A stretch of 64,000 nucleotides of DNA, taken from positions 620,001 through 684,000 of the forward strand of contig NZ_CP061721.1 in assembly GCF_014764445.1 (NCBI RefSeq). The letters are read 5' to 3'. This document shows positions 17,088-26,292 of this stretch, piece after piece; positions within the stretch are counted from its first letter, which is position 1; every line of letters starts with the position of its first letter. Both the position numbers and the translations under genes were made by a program. Under the pieces are notes generated by a model that was given only the letters and a program-made list of their open reading frames with translations, made no database searches and was not told the origin of the DNA. Source of the stretch: Pseudarthrobacter sp. BIM B-2242. GTDB taxonomy: Bacteria > Actinomycetota > Actinomycetes > Actinomycetales > Micrococcaceae.

Positions 17088-17677
17088 GCGCCCCCGCCCG
17101 AGGCTGAACTCCGCTGCGCGGCAGCGCCTTCCCGTGACGCTGCTCCGCTCCGTGACGCTGCTCCGCCCCGGGCTGCGGTACGCCGCGCACCAGCCGTAGT
17201 TCCCGCGGCTGGCCGTCGCTGCCCCGACGGGGAGTTGCGGTCCCCGGCAGGAAGCCGTCCGCCGGCACCCAGCCGCTTGCCTGAGGGCCACACAACCCCG
17301 ATGAACAGGACCAGCACCGTGGCTACGGCCGAGGCTGCGGCCCAGAAGAAGTAGTTGTCCGGGTCGTCAGTGGGGAGCGGGGTACCAACGATGGTGGACT
17401 GGTCAACAAACGCGAGCTCCCACGTGCTGACGAAGGCCAGGAAAAAGGCCACCGTCAGGCTGGTACCAACGCCCGTGGCCAGCAGGGCGAGGTTGCGGCG
17501 CCGCAGCACAACGTCGGCCACCGCGGCGACGTATGCCAGTGCCACGAGGCCCAGGAACGTGGCCGTGACGGCTTCCTCGAGCGTGATGGCGGTGAGCACC
17601 AGCATGCCCAGGGCGGCGACGGCCGTGATCAAGGCGAACTTTCCGCTGATACCCATGTGGCGCATGGGATCAATCAT
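16931..17677 (-). CDS. Hypothetical membrane protein with basic low-complexity tail
   Basis: 248-residue protein with four predicted membrane helices in the first 140 residues (FALITAVAALGMLVLTAITL near the start) and a C-terminal region of about 105 residues rich in Arg, Ala, Ser and Gly. It begins 14 bases after the TetR stop and is probably the last gene of that operon. Possible starts are 17677, 17665 and 17656. The tail overlaps the EamA gene on the opposite strand. Function unknown. Confidence 0.7.
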   Translation of the reverse strand: MIDPMRHMGISGKFALITAVAALGMLVLTAITLEEAVTATFLGLVALAYVAAVADVVLRRRNLALLATGVGTSLTVAFFLAFVSTWELAFVDQSTIVGTPLPTDDPDNYFFWAAASAVATVLVLFIGVVWPSGKRLGAGGRLPAGDRNSPSGQRRPAAGTTAGARRTAARGGAASRSGAASREGAAAQRSSASGGGAQRASGARAPARLPAGARVPVPAKRTSASASPVRNPALKPAPKSGTNSASRR

Positions 17678-17691
17678 CCCCGAGGGCGGAG

Positions 17692-18342
17692 TTACTTCAG
17701 GACGTAGCCGCGCATGATTGCCATGATTGCTGCAACACTTTGGTCACGGCTCCGCTCCGGGTTGTAGGTCACGCGGTCAAGGCCCACCACAAAGCAGGCG
17801 CCGAAGATCGCCGTTTCCAGGCTGCCGCGCGATATGGACGGGTCCACGGGGTGGACGGCCGCCACGGATTCAATGGCATCCCCGATCACGGCCAGGAGTT
17901 CGGTCCTGAGCACAGCAAAGGTATCGCGCCACACGCTGGGCGTACGCCAGTTTTCACTCACCCACAGGCGGGCGAAGGACGGGTAGTCGGCCATAAAATC
18001 CATGGCCTGGCCGATCATTTCCTCCATGGCCACCAAGGGGTCAGTTCCGGGTTCACCCGCAAGGCCGGGGCCGGTGGAGGCGCTCAGCAGCCGGGCCTTC
18101 AGGATGTCCACGCCATGCCGCAGCAGCTGCGCGATCAGGTCGGACTTGCTGCCGAAGTTGTAGTAGACAGTGCCCTTGGAGACGCCCGCCGCCGCGGCGA
18201 TCTCATCCACGGTGACGCCGGCAGCGCCCCGCTCACCGATCAGCTCCATGGAGGCGTCGAAGAGCTTCTGCCGGGTGGCGTTGGTCCGGGCGGGCCGGAG
18301 TTTCTTCTCAAAGGGACTGTGTTCCGACATCACGGCACTCAT
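17692..18342 (-). CDS. TetR/AcrR-family regulator
   Basis: 216-residue repressor. The N-terminal helix-turn-helix is typical (TRQKLFDASMELIGERG, then VDEIAAAAGVSKGTVYYNF) and the C-terminal half is an all-helical ligand/dimer domain. The start at 18342 overlaps the YhgE stop by four bases (ATGA), so it is translated from the operon mRNA. The perfect 18-bp palindrome inside the operon promoter (21120-21137) is the obvious operator, implying autoregulation of the membrane complex. Confidence 0.92.
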   Translation of the reverse strand: MSAVMSEHSPFEKKLRPARTNATRQKLFDASMELIGERGAAGVTVDEIAAAAGVSKGTVYYNFGSKSDLIAQLLRHGVDILKARLLSASTGPGLAGEPGTDPLVAMEEMIGQAMDFMADYPSFARLWVSENWRTPSVWRDTFAVLRTELLAVIGDAIESVAAVHPVDPSISRGSLETAIFGACFVVGLDRVTYNPERSRDQSVAAIMAIMRGYVLK

Positions 18343-20375
18343 ACTGCGATCTCGGGCTTGAGCGTCTTGAGCGTCCAATACTTGTGCTTCCGGACGGCAA
18401 ACGTGGACATCGCGGCGCCCAGGAGCGTGTAGCCGAGAAGCCCCAGGACAGTGGGCACAATCATGGACAGGTCGGCGCCATAAATCAGGTGCCGCATGCC
18501 CGTGACCACGTAGCCCATGGGAAGGACCTCGTGCACCACGTGCAGGGGCTGCGGGGTGGTCTGCCACGGGAACGTGCCGCCCGAGGAGACCAGCTGCAGC
18601 ACCAGCAGGATGAGCACCACCAGCTTGCCGGGCGATCCCAGCAAGGCCACCACACCCTGGATGATGGCACTGAACGCCATGGCCGCGGCCAGCATAAACA
18701 GCCACATCAGCACGGGATGTGCCGGGTTGAGTCCAAGCGCGAGGTTTACCACCAGGGTCAGGAGGGTGGCCTGTACTGCTGAAACGGCCAGGAAGGGAAG
18801 CCAGCCGCCGACGGCGATTTTCCAGGCGGGGGCGTTCGACGCCAGGGCCCGCTGGGTGATGGGCCGCATGGCCTGGACCAGCATAAAGATGCCGATCCAC
18901 AGTGCCAGGGTCAGGAAGAAAGGTGCCAGGCCGGCGCCGTAGGAATCCGCCTTGGCCTGGGAGACGTTGCTGACCGCCACCGGATCGGCGATCACCTGCG
19001 ACAGGCTGTCCTTCTGCGCATCGTCCGGGTTGGGCACCTGGCCGGCGCCCTTGGCGATTTCGTTGGCAAGTGTCCGGGAACCCTCGGCGGCGGTGCCGGC
19101 GCCGGCGGCAAGCTGCCCCGCACCGGCGTCCACCGATTTAGCTCCTTCGGCGAGACGGCCGGCCCCGTCCAGTGCGGCCTGCTCGCCGGTTGCCAACGTG
19201 GCGGCCCCGGTGTGGAGCTGGTCCGCGCCGGCGGAGGCCTGGGTAACCGCGTCCTTCAATGCGGGCATGCCCGCGGCGAGCTGTGCTGCCCCCACGCTTA
19301 CTGCCGCGGAGCCGTCCGCCAGCTGCTGGATCTGGGCGGCGTCGGCCTGGATGGTGGTCTTCGCCGCGGCCACCGGGCTGGAGGTGGCGGCAGAATCGAA
19401 GTCGGCCAGAATCCTGTCTGCCTGCTCCTGGGTGATCACTTGCCCGGCGACCAGGCGGGTGTTCGAGTCAATGACCCGTGCCCGCAGCCCCTGGTCCGCG
19501 GCGTCGAGCTGCGTGACAACGTTCTGGATCCTGGTGTTGAGCTGGGCGTTTCCTGCAGCCACACCCGCGGCCCCGCCGGCGAGCGTCTGGGCGTCCGTCG
19601 GGAGGGTGGCGGTCTTGTCCTTCAGCACGGTCAGGCCGCTGCTGAGCTGTCCGGCGCCGTCCGTGAGCTGGTTGGCGCCGTCCCGCAGTTTCAGTTGCCC
19701 GAGGTAAAGCTCGCCGGCGCCGGTACTGAGCTCGGACGTTCCGGTGTGCAGGGTTCCGGCGCCTTCACGCAGGGTGGCCACGCCGTCGGCCAGCTGACCG
19801 GCGCCATCGCCGGCTTTGATCATCTGGGCGTGGATGGTGCCGAAGCCGGTGAGGAGCTGGTTTGCGGTCTCTTCACCCACCTCCGTGGCCACGGTGCTGT
19901 GGACCGACGTGGTCAGTTTGTCCACGATGGTGCTCAAAAGGTAGTTGTTGGCGTCGTTGGTGGTGACGTTGAGCATGGCCTGGCTGGCCGAGTCGAAGCT
20001 GCCGGGGGAGACCAGGTTGGTGGAGAAGTCCTTGGGAATCTTCAGGGCGAAGGAGTACTTCCCGCTGCTGACACCCGCATCGGCTTCCTCCGCCGTGGCG
20101 ACAGGCTGCCAGTTGAAGACGTGGCCGTCGATCAGCCCGTCAGCCACGTCCTTCCCGGCCTGGAGTTCGGCGCCGTCGGCGGATGTGGCTCCGGTGTCTT
20201 CCACCACCAGGGCGGCGTCGATCTGGTTCAGGTTCCCGTACGGGTTCCAGTTCGCGTAAAGGTATACGGCCCCATACAGGAGCGGCACCATGATCAGGGC
20301 CAGGATGGTCAGCTTCGGCAGCAGCCCGCCGGTCATCCGCTTGAGTTCGGAACGGGCCAGCCGCAGCACGGTCAC
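18339..20375 (-). CDS. YhgE/Pip-domain membrane protein (ABC-2 permease-like)
   Basis: 678-residue protein. One helix near residues 21-41 is followed by a long extracytoplasmic region (roughly 45-490), then about five C-terminal helices (AMRPITQ through LLGLLGYTLLGAAMSTF). The extracellular part is dominated by heptad-like GAGQLADG/GANQLTDG repeats, as in phage-infection-protein/YhgE relatives. Family members act in export or membrane stress. It overlaps the upstream ATPase-like gene by four bases and the TetR gene by four, so the three proteins form one unit. Confidence 0.9.
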   Translation of the reverse strand: MTVLRLARSELKRMTGGLLPKLTILALIMVPLLYGAVYLYANWNPYGNLNQIDAALVVEDTGATSADGAELQAGKDVADGLIDGHVFNWQPVATAEEADAGVSSGKYSFALKIPKDFSTNLVSPGSFDSASQAMLNVTTNDANNYLLSTIVDKLTTSVHSTVATEVGEETANQLLTGFGTIHAQMIKAGDGAGQLADGVATLREGAGTLHTGTSELSTGAGELYLGQLKLRDGANQLTDGAGQLSSGLTVLKDKTATLPTDAQTLAGGAAGVAAGNAQLNTRIQNVVTQLDAADQGLRARVIDSNTRLVAGQVITQEQADRILADFDSAATSSPVAAAKTTIQADAAQIQQLADGSAAVSVGAAQLAAGMPALKDAVTQASAGADQLHTGAATLATGEQAALDGAGRLAEGAKSVDAGAGQLAAGAGTAAEGSRTLANEIAKGAGQVPNPDDAQKDSLSQVIADPVAVSNVSQAKADSYGAGLAPFFLTLALWIGIFMLVQAMRPITQRALASNAPAWKIAVGGWLPFLAVSAVQATLLTLVVNLALGLNPAHPVLMWLFMLAAAMAFSAIIQGVVALLGSPGKLVVLILLVLQLVSSGGTFPWQTTPQPLHVVHEVLPMGYVVTGMRHLIYGADLSMIVPTVLGLLGYTLLGAAMSTFAVRKHKYWTLKTLKPEIAV

Positions 20376-21079
20376 TTGGCATCCTCGGTTTCGAATAGGA
20401 GGGATTCTGTTTCGTCGTCGGCAGGGTCAGGTTCACCGGGCGCTGTGTCCTGCCGTTCCACCGCATTGCCAATCACTGCCACCGGACCCGTCCACGAGTC
20501 CGGGAGGGCAGTGACGGTGGCGACGACGGCGAGTGGCCGGCCGCCGTCGTACGCCAACTGCTGAAGCCGCGGCAGCCAGTCCGCAACACTGGCACTGTGC
20601 CTGTCCGGGGAGTCCACCACCAGGAGGTCCGTGTGCGGGTTGGCCAGGGCAAGAGCGGTGAGCAGCTCCATGCGCTTCCCGGCGGGCAGCTGTTCGGTCC
20701 AGAGGTCCGCGATGTCCTCGAACCTGTTGACCTTGAGCCAGGGCTTGCTGAGGAGGGCCCCGCGGTACCGCCGGGGGACCAGGGCGAGGTCCTCGGTGAC
20801 GAGGTCCCGGACGCTGAGGTGCGGCTCGGGTTCGTTCACTGCGGGGGAATCAACAAGGGCGCTGGCGAGCCTGAGGTTCTTGATCTGCCCGTTCCCTGCC
20901 CAGCCGATCTGTCCGCCGGTGGGCTTCATGCGTCCGCTGATGGTGAGGGCGAGCGCCGTCCGCTGGTCCTGCCGGTCGGCCGTTACCAGGAGCAGCTCAC
21001 CCCGGCTGACGCGCAGGGAGGTGGGCGGCAGAAGATCGTCGCGCCGGCCTTTCACATGGAGTTGCTGTGCAGAGAGCAA
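20372..21079 (-). CDS. Degenerate ABC-type ATPase-like protein
   Basis: 235-residue protein aligning by order of segments with ABC ATPases: an early strand RGELLLVTADRQDQRTALAL where Walker A should be, LPAGKRMELLTALALANP where the signature and its helix should be, and DLLVVDSPDRHS where Walker B should be. The Walker A Gly/Lys residues, the LSGGQ serine and the Walker B catalytic Glu are all replaced, so ATP hydrolysis is unlikely. It starts with TTG at 21079 and heads the YhgE-TetR operon. It may be a structural or regulatory partner of YhgE. Confidence 0.75.
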   Translation of the reverse strand: MLSAQQLHVKGRRDDLLPPTSLRVSRGELLLVTADRQDQRTALALTISGRMKPTGGQIGWAGNGQIKNLRLASALVDSPAVNEPEPHLSVRDLVTEDLALVPRRYRGALLSKPWLKVNRFEDIADLWTEQLPAGKRMELLTALALANPHTDLLVVDSPDRHSASVADWLPRLQQLAYDGGRPLAVVATVTALPDSWTGPVAVIGNAVERQDTAPGEPDPADDETESLLFETEDAK

Positions 21080-21110
21080 GGGGACCTTTCGACGAAGACT
21101 GTCTGCACCC

Positions 21111-21139
21111 AGACTAACCGAACTGACCGGTCAGTTCAA
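21111..21139 (-). promoter_or_regulatory. Promoter with embedded TetR operator
   Basis: Minus-strand promoter: -35 TTGAAC (21139-21134), 17-base spacer, -10 TAGTCT (21116-21111). The perfect 18-bp palindrome GAACTGACCGGTCAGTTC (21120-21137) covers part of the -35 and most of the spacer, the classic position for a TetR repressor. It drives the ATPase-like/YhgE/TetR operon. Confidence 0.82.
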
Positions 21140-21146
21140 ATAGTGG

Positions 21147-22616
21147 CTAGAGGCCGTACTTCTCGAGGAGCCGAAGCCACACCTCACTGATTGTGGGATA
21201 GGAGGGCACCGCGTGCCACAGCCGGTCCAGGGGGACTTCTCCCACCACGGCAATCGTGGCAGCGTGCAGGAGCTCGCCCACATCGGGCCCGGCGAAGGTG
21301 GCTCCGAGGAGCACTCTGCGGTCCTCGTCCACTACCAGCTGCGCCCAGCCTTCGTAGTGTTCCGAGTGCAGGGACGATCCCGCCACCTGGATGGGCAGGT
21401 CCACGGATGAGGCGTTGTAGCCGTCCGTCCGGGCCTGCTCCAGCGTTCGTCCGACTGCTGCCACTTCGGGGTCTGTGAACACCACGCTGGGCACGGCATG
21501 CTGGCTGGCGGTCTGGGCGTAGCGGCTCCAGGGTGCCGGCGCGCCCTCAAGTTCGCCCTTGGCGCGGGCGGCGATGGCGTCCCCGGTAGCCCTGGCCTCG
21601 TATTTTCCCTGGTGCGTGAAGTAGTTCTTGCCGGCGGCGTCGCCCACCGCGTAGAGCCAGGGTTCGTCGCCCGCGGCGCCGTGGACTAGGCCGGTTGAAT
21701 CGGTATCCAGCCGGAGCGGCTCCCCGTCCTGTGCCCCCAGGCCCACGCTCTCCAGGCCGAGGCGTTCGAGGGTGGGGTGCCTGCCGGTGGAGACCAGGAC
21801 CTTGCTGGCCGTCACGGTGCGCTTTTCGCCGGCGGTCCGGTCGTGGAGGGTCAGGGTGAAGGTGCCGTCCGCGTTTTCCCGGATGCTTTCCGTGGCCGTG
21901 TTGAGGCGGACTTCCACGCCGTCCGCACGGAGCCCCGCCGTCACGAGCCTGCCAGCCTCGGCCGGGAAGGTGCGCAGGAGCCCGCTCCGCGCCACGAGCG
22001 TCACGTCAGCGCCAAGGCGGGCGAACGCCTGCGCCAGCTCGGTCCCGGCCACTCCGCCGCCGACCACGGCAAGGCGTTCCGGGATTTCCTTCGCTGACGT
22101 GGCTTCCCGTGTGCCCCAGACCTTGAGTCCGGCCAGACCGTCGATGGGCGGTTGGTTGGGCGTGGAGCCGGTAGCGAGCACGACGGCGTGACGTGCGTTG
22201 AGCTGGTACGTATTGCCGTCCAGTCCGGCTACTTCAACCTCGCGGACCCCGGTGAGCCGGCCGTGACCGCGGACTAGTTCGATCCCCGTGTCTTCAAGCC
22301 ACTTCACCTGGCCGTCATCCTGCCAGTTGGACGTCATATAGTCGCGGCGCCTGAGCACGGCTGCGACATCGAGGGTGCGCGTGACCGCTTCTTCTGCGCC
22401 CGGAACCGTCTGGGCCCCGTGCAGGGCGGTCCCGGGACGGAGCAAGGCCTTGGACGGCATGCAGGCCCAGTAGGAACATTCCCCGCCCACCAGTCCCGCT
22501 TCGACCACCACGGCAGTAAGTCCGCCCTGGATCACCCGGTCTGCCACGTTTTCGCCCACGGCGCCTGCGCCGATCACTACGACATCAAATTCGCGTTCCA
22601 CGGTCCGGGGCGTCAT
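21147..22616 (-). CDS. FAD-dependent pyridine nucleotide-disulfide oxidoreductase
   Basis: 489-residue flavoenzyme of the dihydrolipoamide dehydrogenase/mercuric reductase class. FAD motif VVVIGAGAVGENVA lies near the N terminus; the redox-active disulfide is in GGECSYWACMPSK (C-x4-C); the NAD(P) motif is LAVVGGGVAGTEL; FAD-binding YAVGDAAG is near residue 325. The C-terminal active-site His-Glu segment of lipoamide dehydrogenases (HxHPTxSE) is altered to HAVPSYPTISE, so the substrate is probably not lipoamide. It stands alone, with no acyltransferase genes nearby. Confidence 0.9.
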   Translation of the reverse strand: MTPRTVEREFDVVVIGAGAVGENVADRVIQGGLTAVVVEAGLVGGECSYWACMPSKALLRPGTALHGAQTVPGAEEAVTRTLDVAAVLRRRDYMTSNWQDDGQVKWLEDTGIELVRGHGRLTGVREVEVAGLDGNTYQLNARHAVVLATGSTPNQPPIDGLAGLKVWGTREATSAKEIPERLAVVGGGVAGTELAQAFARLGADVTLVARSGLLRTFPAEAGRLVTAGLRADGVEVRLNTATESIRENADGTFTLTLHDRTAGEKRTVTASKVLVSTGRHPTLERLGLESVGLGAQDGEPLRLDTDSTGLVHGAAGDEPWLYAVGDAAGKNYFTHQGKYEARATGDAIAARAKGELEGAPAPWSRYAQTASQHAVPSVVFTDPEVAAVGRTLEQARTDGYNASSVDLPIQVAGSSLHSEHYEGWAQLVVDEDRRVLLGATFAGPDVGELLHAATIAVVGEVPLDRLWHAVPSYPTISEVWLRLLEKYGL

Positions 22617-22685
22617 TTCTCCAGCCTACGCCCGGCTCCCGCGCGGCGGGGAGCGCCGGTTGCCTGCCGTCAGTTACTTAAAGCA

Positions 22686-22719
22686 GAAGGCCCGCACCGG
22701 CGAACCGGTGCGGGCCTTC
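22686..22719 (-). terminator. Terminator downstream of tRNA-Arg
   Basis: Perfect 15-bp stem GAAGGCCCGCACCGG / CCGGTGCGGGCCTTC (22686-22700, 22705-22719) with a four-base loop that reads UUCG on the minus strand. Confidence 0.85.
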
Positions 22720-22725
22720 ATTCTG

Positions 22726-22799
<74 letters not shown>

Positions 22800-22885
22800 A
22801 TATTCTGCTTCGCGGAGTATCTCGCTCCCCGAACCTCGAATTACTTTACGCGAGTGGGGGCCTGAGTACCAAATCGAGAGGCGTG

Positions 22886-22925
22886 TAATATACGCGACTA
22901 GACCGGTCTAGGTGACCTTCGTCAC
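22886..22925 (+). promoter_or_regulatory. pckG promoter region with two abutting operators
   Basis: A TAATAT -10 box at 22886-22891 is followed by the perfect palindrome CTAGACCGGTCTAG (22898-22911) over the expected transcription start, and directly by GTGAC-CTTC-GTCAC (22912-22925). The latter fits the TGA-N6-TCA core of CRP/GlxR sites. The -35 is weak. The first site is unassigned. Confidence 0.6.
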
Positions 22926-23074
22926 TTAAATCCAGCGTTTTGCTGCGCCGTTCCTTGAATTTGCGCGGTTTCCGGTTCCAACGAGCAGAAAGGTGCAGTT
23001 AGAGGGCCGCCTGCGACCCTCGGGCGGCCAATAGCATTTAGGACACACCGATGAACCCGAGGAAGGGAACCGCA

Positions 23075-24901
23075 ATGGGCGATCTGGCGCAGAAGCCGCT
23101 GCTTGAAACAGCACCCACCACGCATGCAGCACTGTTGGCATGGGTCGAAGAGGTTGCTGAGCTTACGCAGCCCGACCGGATCCACTGGGTTGACGGGTCT
23201 GAACAGGAAAACACGCGTCTCACGGACGAGCTCGTCGCAGCAGGAACGCTGACGCGCCTGAACCAGGAGCTCTTCCCCAATTCCTTTGCTGCATTCTCTG
23301 ATCCCGCGGATGTAGCCCGTGTGGAAGAGCAGACCTACATCTGCTCCGAGAAGGAGCATGACGCCGGCTTTACCAACAACTGGATGGCGCCGGCCGAGAT
23401 GAAGCAGAAGCTGCGCGGGCTGTTTGCAGGTTCCATGCGCGGACGCACTATGTACGTCATCCCGTTCGTGATGGGGCACCTGGACGCTGAGGATCCGAAG
23501 TTCGGCGTCGAGATCACCGACAGTGCCTACGTTGTCGCCTCGATGCGCATCATGGCCCGCATCGGTACCGATGTCCTGGACCGCATGACCGAGACCGATG
23601 CTTTCTTTGTGCCGGCCCTGCACTCTCTGGGTGCACCGCTCGCCGCTGGTCAGGCCGACGTGCCGTGGCCGTGCAACCCGGACAAGTGGATTGTCCACTT
23701 CCCCGAGGAGCGCTCCATCTGGTCCTACGGCTCCGGCTACGGCGGAAACGCCCTGCTGGGCAAGAAGTGCTACGCCCTCCGCATCGCCTCCGTGATGGCC
23801 CGCGACGAAGGCTGGCTGGCCGAGCATATGCTCATCCTGAAGCTGACCTCCCCGGAACAGAAAAAGTACTACATCTCAGCAGCTTTCCCGTCCGCCTGTG
23901 GCAAGACGAACCTCGCGCTGCTTGATCCCACCATCGAGGGCTGGAAAGTTGAAACCCTGGGTGACGACATCACCTGGATGCGTTTCGGCAAGGAAGGCGA
24001 GCTCCGCGCCGTCAACCCCGAGGCCGGCCTCTTCGGCGTGGCTCCGGGCACCGGCTGGGGCACCAACCCCAACGCGATGCGCGCTATCGCCAAGGGCAAC
24101 AGCATCTTCACCAACGTCGCACTGACCGACGACGGCGGCGTCTGGTGGGAGGGCATGACCGAGGAAGTGCCTGCCCACCTCACCGACTGGCAGGGTAACT
24201 CCTGGACCCCGGACTCGGACAAGCCGGCAGCCCACCCGAACTCCCGCTTCTGCACGCCGATCGACCAGATCGACATGCTGGCCGAGGAGTACAACAACCC
24301 GGACGGCGTGGAGCTTTCCGCGATCCTGTTCGGCGGCCGCCGCAAGACCACCATCCCCCTGGTGACCGAGGCCCGCAGCTGGTCAAACGGCATCTTCATG
24401 GGTTCCACGCTGTCCTCCGAGACCACCGCCGCGGCGGCAGGTGCGGTGGGCGTGGTTCGCCGCGACCCCATGGCCATGCTGCCCTTCATGGGCTACGACG
24501 CAGGCGATTACCTGAACCACTGGGTCAACCTGTCCGCAAAGGCCAACCCGGAGCGCCTGCCCAAGATCTTCCTGGTCAACTGGTTCCGCCGCACTCCCGA
24601 GGGCGGCTTCGCCTGGCCTGGCTTCGGCGATAACGCGCGCGTCCTCAAGTGGGCCATCGAGCGCCTTGAGGGCAAGGCTGACGCCGTCGAGACGCCCATC
24701 GGGTTCGTTCCCACGGGCGAGTCCATCGACCTCAAGGGCCTGGACATGACCCCGGCCCAGGTTGAGGAAGCCGTTCGCGTGGATCCGGCGGAGTGGGCCA
24801 CCGAGCTGGCATCCATCGAGGAATGGTACGCCAACTTCGGCGATTCGCTCCCCGAAGCACTGCAGGCCGAGCTGGCCGGCCTGAAGGCCCGCCTGGGCTG
24901 A
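23075..24901 (+). CDS. pckG: Phosphoenolpyruvate carboxykinase (GTP)
   Basis: 608-residue GTP-dependent PEPCK converting oxaloacetate and GTP to PEP and CO2, the entry to gluconeogenesis. The active-site Cys and P-loop are in FPSACGKTN near residue 275; the metal-binding region GDDITWM and the NWFRR segment are intact, and length is normal. The ATG at 23075 follows GGAAGGGA; the earlier in-frame ATG at 23051 has no ribosome binding site. A long leader of about 175 bases carries two dyads that could link expression to carbon status. Confidence 0.97.
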   Translation: MGDLAQKPLLETAPTTHAALLAWVEEVAELTQPDRIHWVDGSEQENTRLTDELVAAGTLTRLNQELFPNSFAAFSDPADVARVEEQTYICSEKEHDAGFTNNWMAPAEMKQKLRGLFAGSMRGRTMYVIPFVMGHLDAEDPKFGVEITDSAYVVASMRIMARIGTDVLDRMTETDAFFVPALHSLGAPLAAGQADVPWPCNPDKWIVHFPEERSIWSYGSGYGGNALLGKKCYALRIASVMARDEGWLAEHMLILKLTSPEQKKYYISAAFPSACGKTNLALLDPTIEGWKVETLGDDITWMRFGKEGELRAVNPEAGLFGVAPGTGWGTNPNAMRAIAKGNSIFTNVALTDDGGVWWEGMTEEVPAHLTDWQGNSWTPDSDKPAAHPNSRFCTPIDQIDMLAEEYNNPDGVELSAILFGGRRKTTIPLVTEARSWSNGIFMGSTLSSETTAAAAGAVGVVRRDPMAMLPFMGYDAGDYLNHWVNLSAKANPERLPKIFLVNWFRRTPEGGFAWPGFGDNARVLKWAIERLEGKADAVETPIGFVPTGESIDLKGLDMTPAQVEEAVRVDPAEWATELASIEEWYANFGDSLPEALQAELAGLKARLG

Positions 24902-24916
24902 CACATCCCATAAAGT

Positions 24917-24965
24917 ACGACGACGGCCCCGCACCTTTATTGAAAAGGTGCGGGGCCGTCGTCGT
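24917..24965. terminator. Perfect 21-bp stem terminator between pckG and hmp
   Basis: Arms 24917-24937 and 24945-24965 are fully complementary, with a seven-base loop. It lies between convergent genes and can serve both strands. Confidence 0.88.
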
Positions 24966-24976
24966 TACTTCTGCTA

Positions 24977-26136
24977 TTAAGAAGCCAGCCAGATGTCCGG
25001 GCCGAAAACCTCGTAGTGGATCCTGGTGGCGGGGATGCCGGCATTGATGGCTTCGTTGCGGATGTGCTTCATGAACGGTAGCGGACCGCAAGATACAGCG
25101 ACGCGTCGGCAGGCAGGTCCACTTCACGCAGGGACATAAATCCCTCGCGGGACCCGGCGCGTGGTTCCTCCAGCCAAAGCTGCAGATCGGCACCCGCGAG
25201 GCGGTCGACGTCGTCCGTCATCTGGCTGCGCAGGGCCCAGCTTTCCAGGGTGCTTTCCGCGTGGAGCACCAGGACCTGCCGCTCCGACCCCGCTTCGGCG
25301 AGGGAGCGCAGGATGGACGCGGTGGGCGTGCAGCCGATGCCGGCCGAGGCGAGGACCACCGGGCCGTCGCCGTCCTTGAGTGTGATCTCGCCGTAGGGGT
25401 TGGAGATCTCCAGGATGTCGCCCACCTCGACCGTGTTGTGCAGCACGGGGGAGACCTCACCGCCGTCGTCGAGCTTGGTAGTGAAGGTGCGGCTGATGCC
25501 GGCATCGTCGGACAGCGAATACTGGCGGACCTGCCGCAGGCCGTCCGGCAGCCGGACCTTGACGCTCACGTACTGGCCGGGCAGGGCAACCGTGATGGGG
25601 GTATCGTCCGCCGGTTCCAGGGTGAAGGTCATGGCGCCGGTGCCTGCAGGGGTCTTGGCTGCGACCCGCCACGGCGCCCACATTGTGCCGTTGGCCTGGG
25701 CGGCATAAAGGCCCTTCTCGATTTTGATGAGGGCATCTGCCATCAGCCAGTACACCTCGGTCCAGGCCGCCGCGATCTCCGGCGTGATGACGTCGGCCAG
25801 ATCCTCGGCAATGGCCGCGAACAGGTGCTCGTAAACCACTTGGTACTGCGGCTCGGTGATTCCCAGCGAAGCATGCTTGTGGGCGATCCGGGAGAGGACG
25901 GTTTCCGGGAGGGTGCCCGGGTTGTTGACCAGGTGGGTGGCGAAAGCGGCGATGCTTCCGGCGAGTGCCTGCTGCTGGTTGCCCGAGCGCTGGTTGGAGC
26001 GGCTGAAGAGTCCGTCGAGCAGTTCCGGATGGGCTGCGAACAGCCGCGCATAGAACTTGGGGGTGATTGCGCCGATCCGCGAGCCGACCAGCGGCAGGGT
26101 GGCCTCAATGACAGGGCGGGATTTGTCCGAGAGCAT
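24977..26136 (-). pseudogene. hmp: Flavohemoglobin (nitric oxide dioxygenase), frameshifted near the 3' end
   Basis: An N-terminal globin (LVGSRIGAITPKFYARLF; heme His region AHKHASLGI) is followed by an FAD domain (RQYSLS) and NAD domain (VVLASAGIGCTPT). Fusions of this kind turn nitric oxide and O2 into nitrate. The frame runs into an early stop at 25069 after LYLAVRYRS. Restoring one base in the A pair at 25090-25091 gives the family-typical ending (YLCGPLPFMKH ... FGPDIWLAS) with a stop at 24977. So the gene has a one-base deletion or the assembly has an error there; as written, 355 residues are made and the last 32 or so lost. The start at 26136 has AGGAG upstream. Confidence 0.88.
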
Positions 26137-26180
26137 GCGTACTCCTGAGGTAGGTGACCGGGGCCTTCGTCCGGTCCGGC

Positions 26181-26237
26181 AATACATGCATCTCAAATGC
26201 CTGTATTGATACCTCAATTTCTACACCTCGTAGAAAT
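26181..26237 (-). promoter_or_regulatory. NsrR-type operator and second dyad upstream of hmp
   Basis: AATACATGCAT-N5-ATGCCTGTATT (26181-26207) is an 11-bp dyad with one mismatch and resembles the NsrR 11-1-11 consensus built on ATGCAT. A second perfect dyad ATTTCTAC-N5-GTAGAAAT lies at 26217-26237. A possible minus-strand promoter, TTGATC then 17 bases then TAGAAA, overlaps the second dyad. Confidence 0.65.
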
Positions 26238-26292
26238 CGAGATCAAATCGGGTTCGTCACAGAAAGTCTGAATAGCGGGCGAAAGGCCCGGA

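Noticed and set aside
18480..20370. Repeats within the YhgE gene as a DNA repeat region
   Set aside because: They are protein-level heptad-like repeats with divergent codons.
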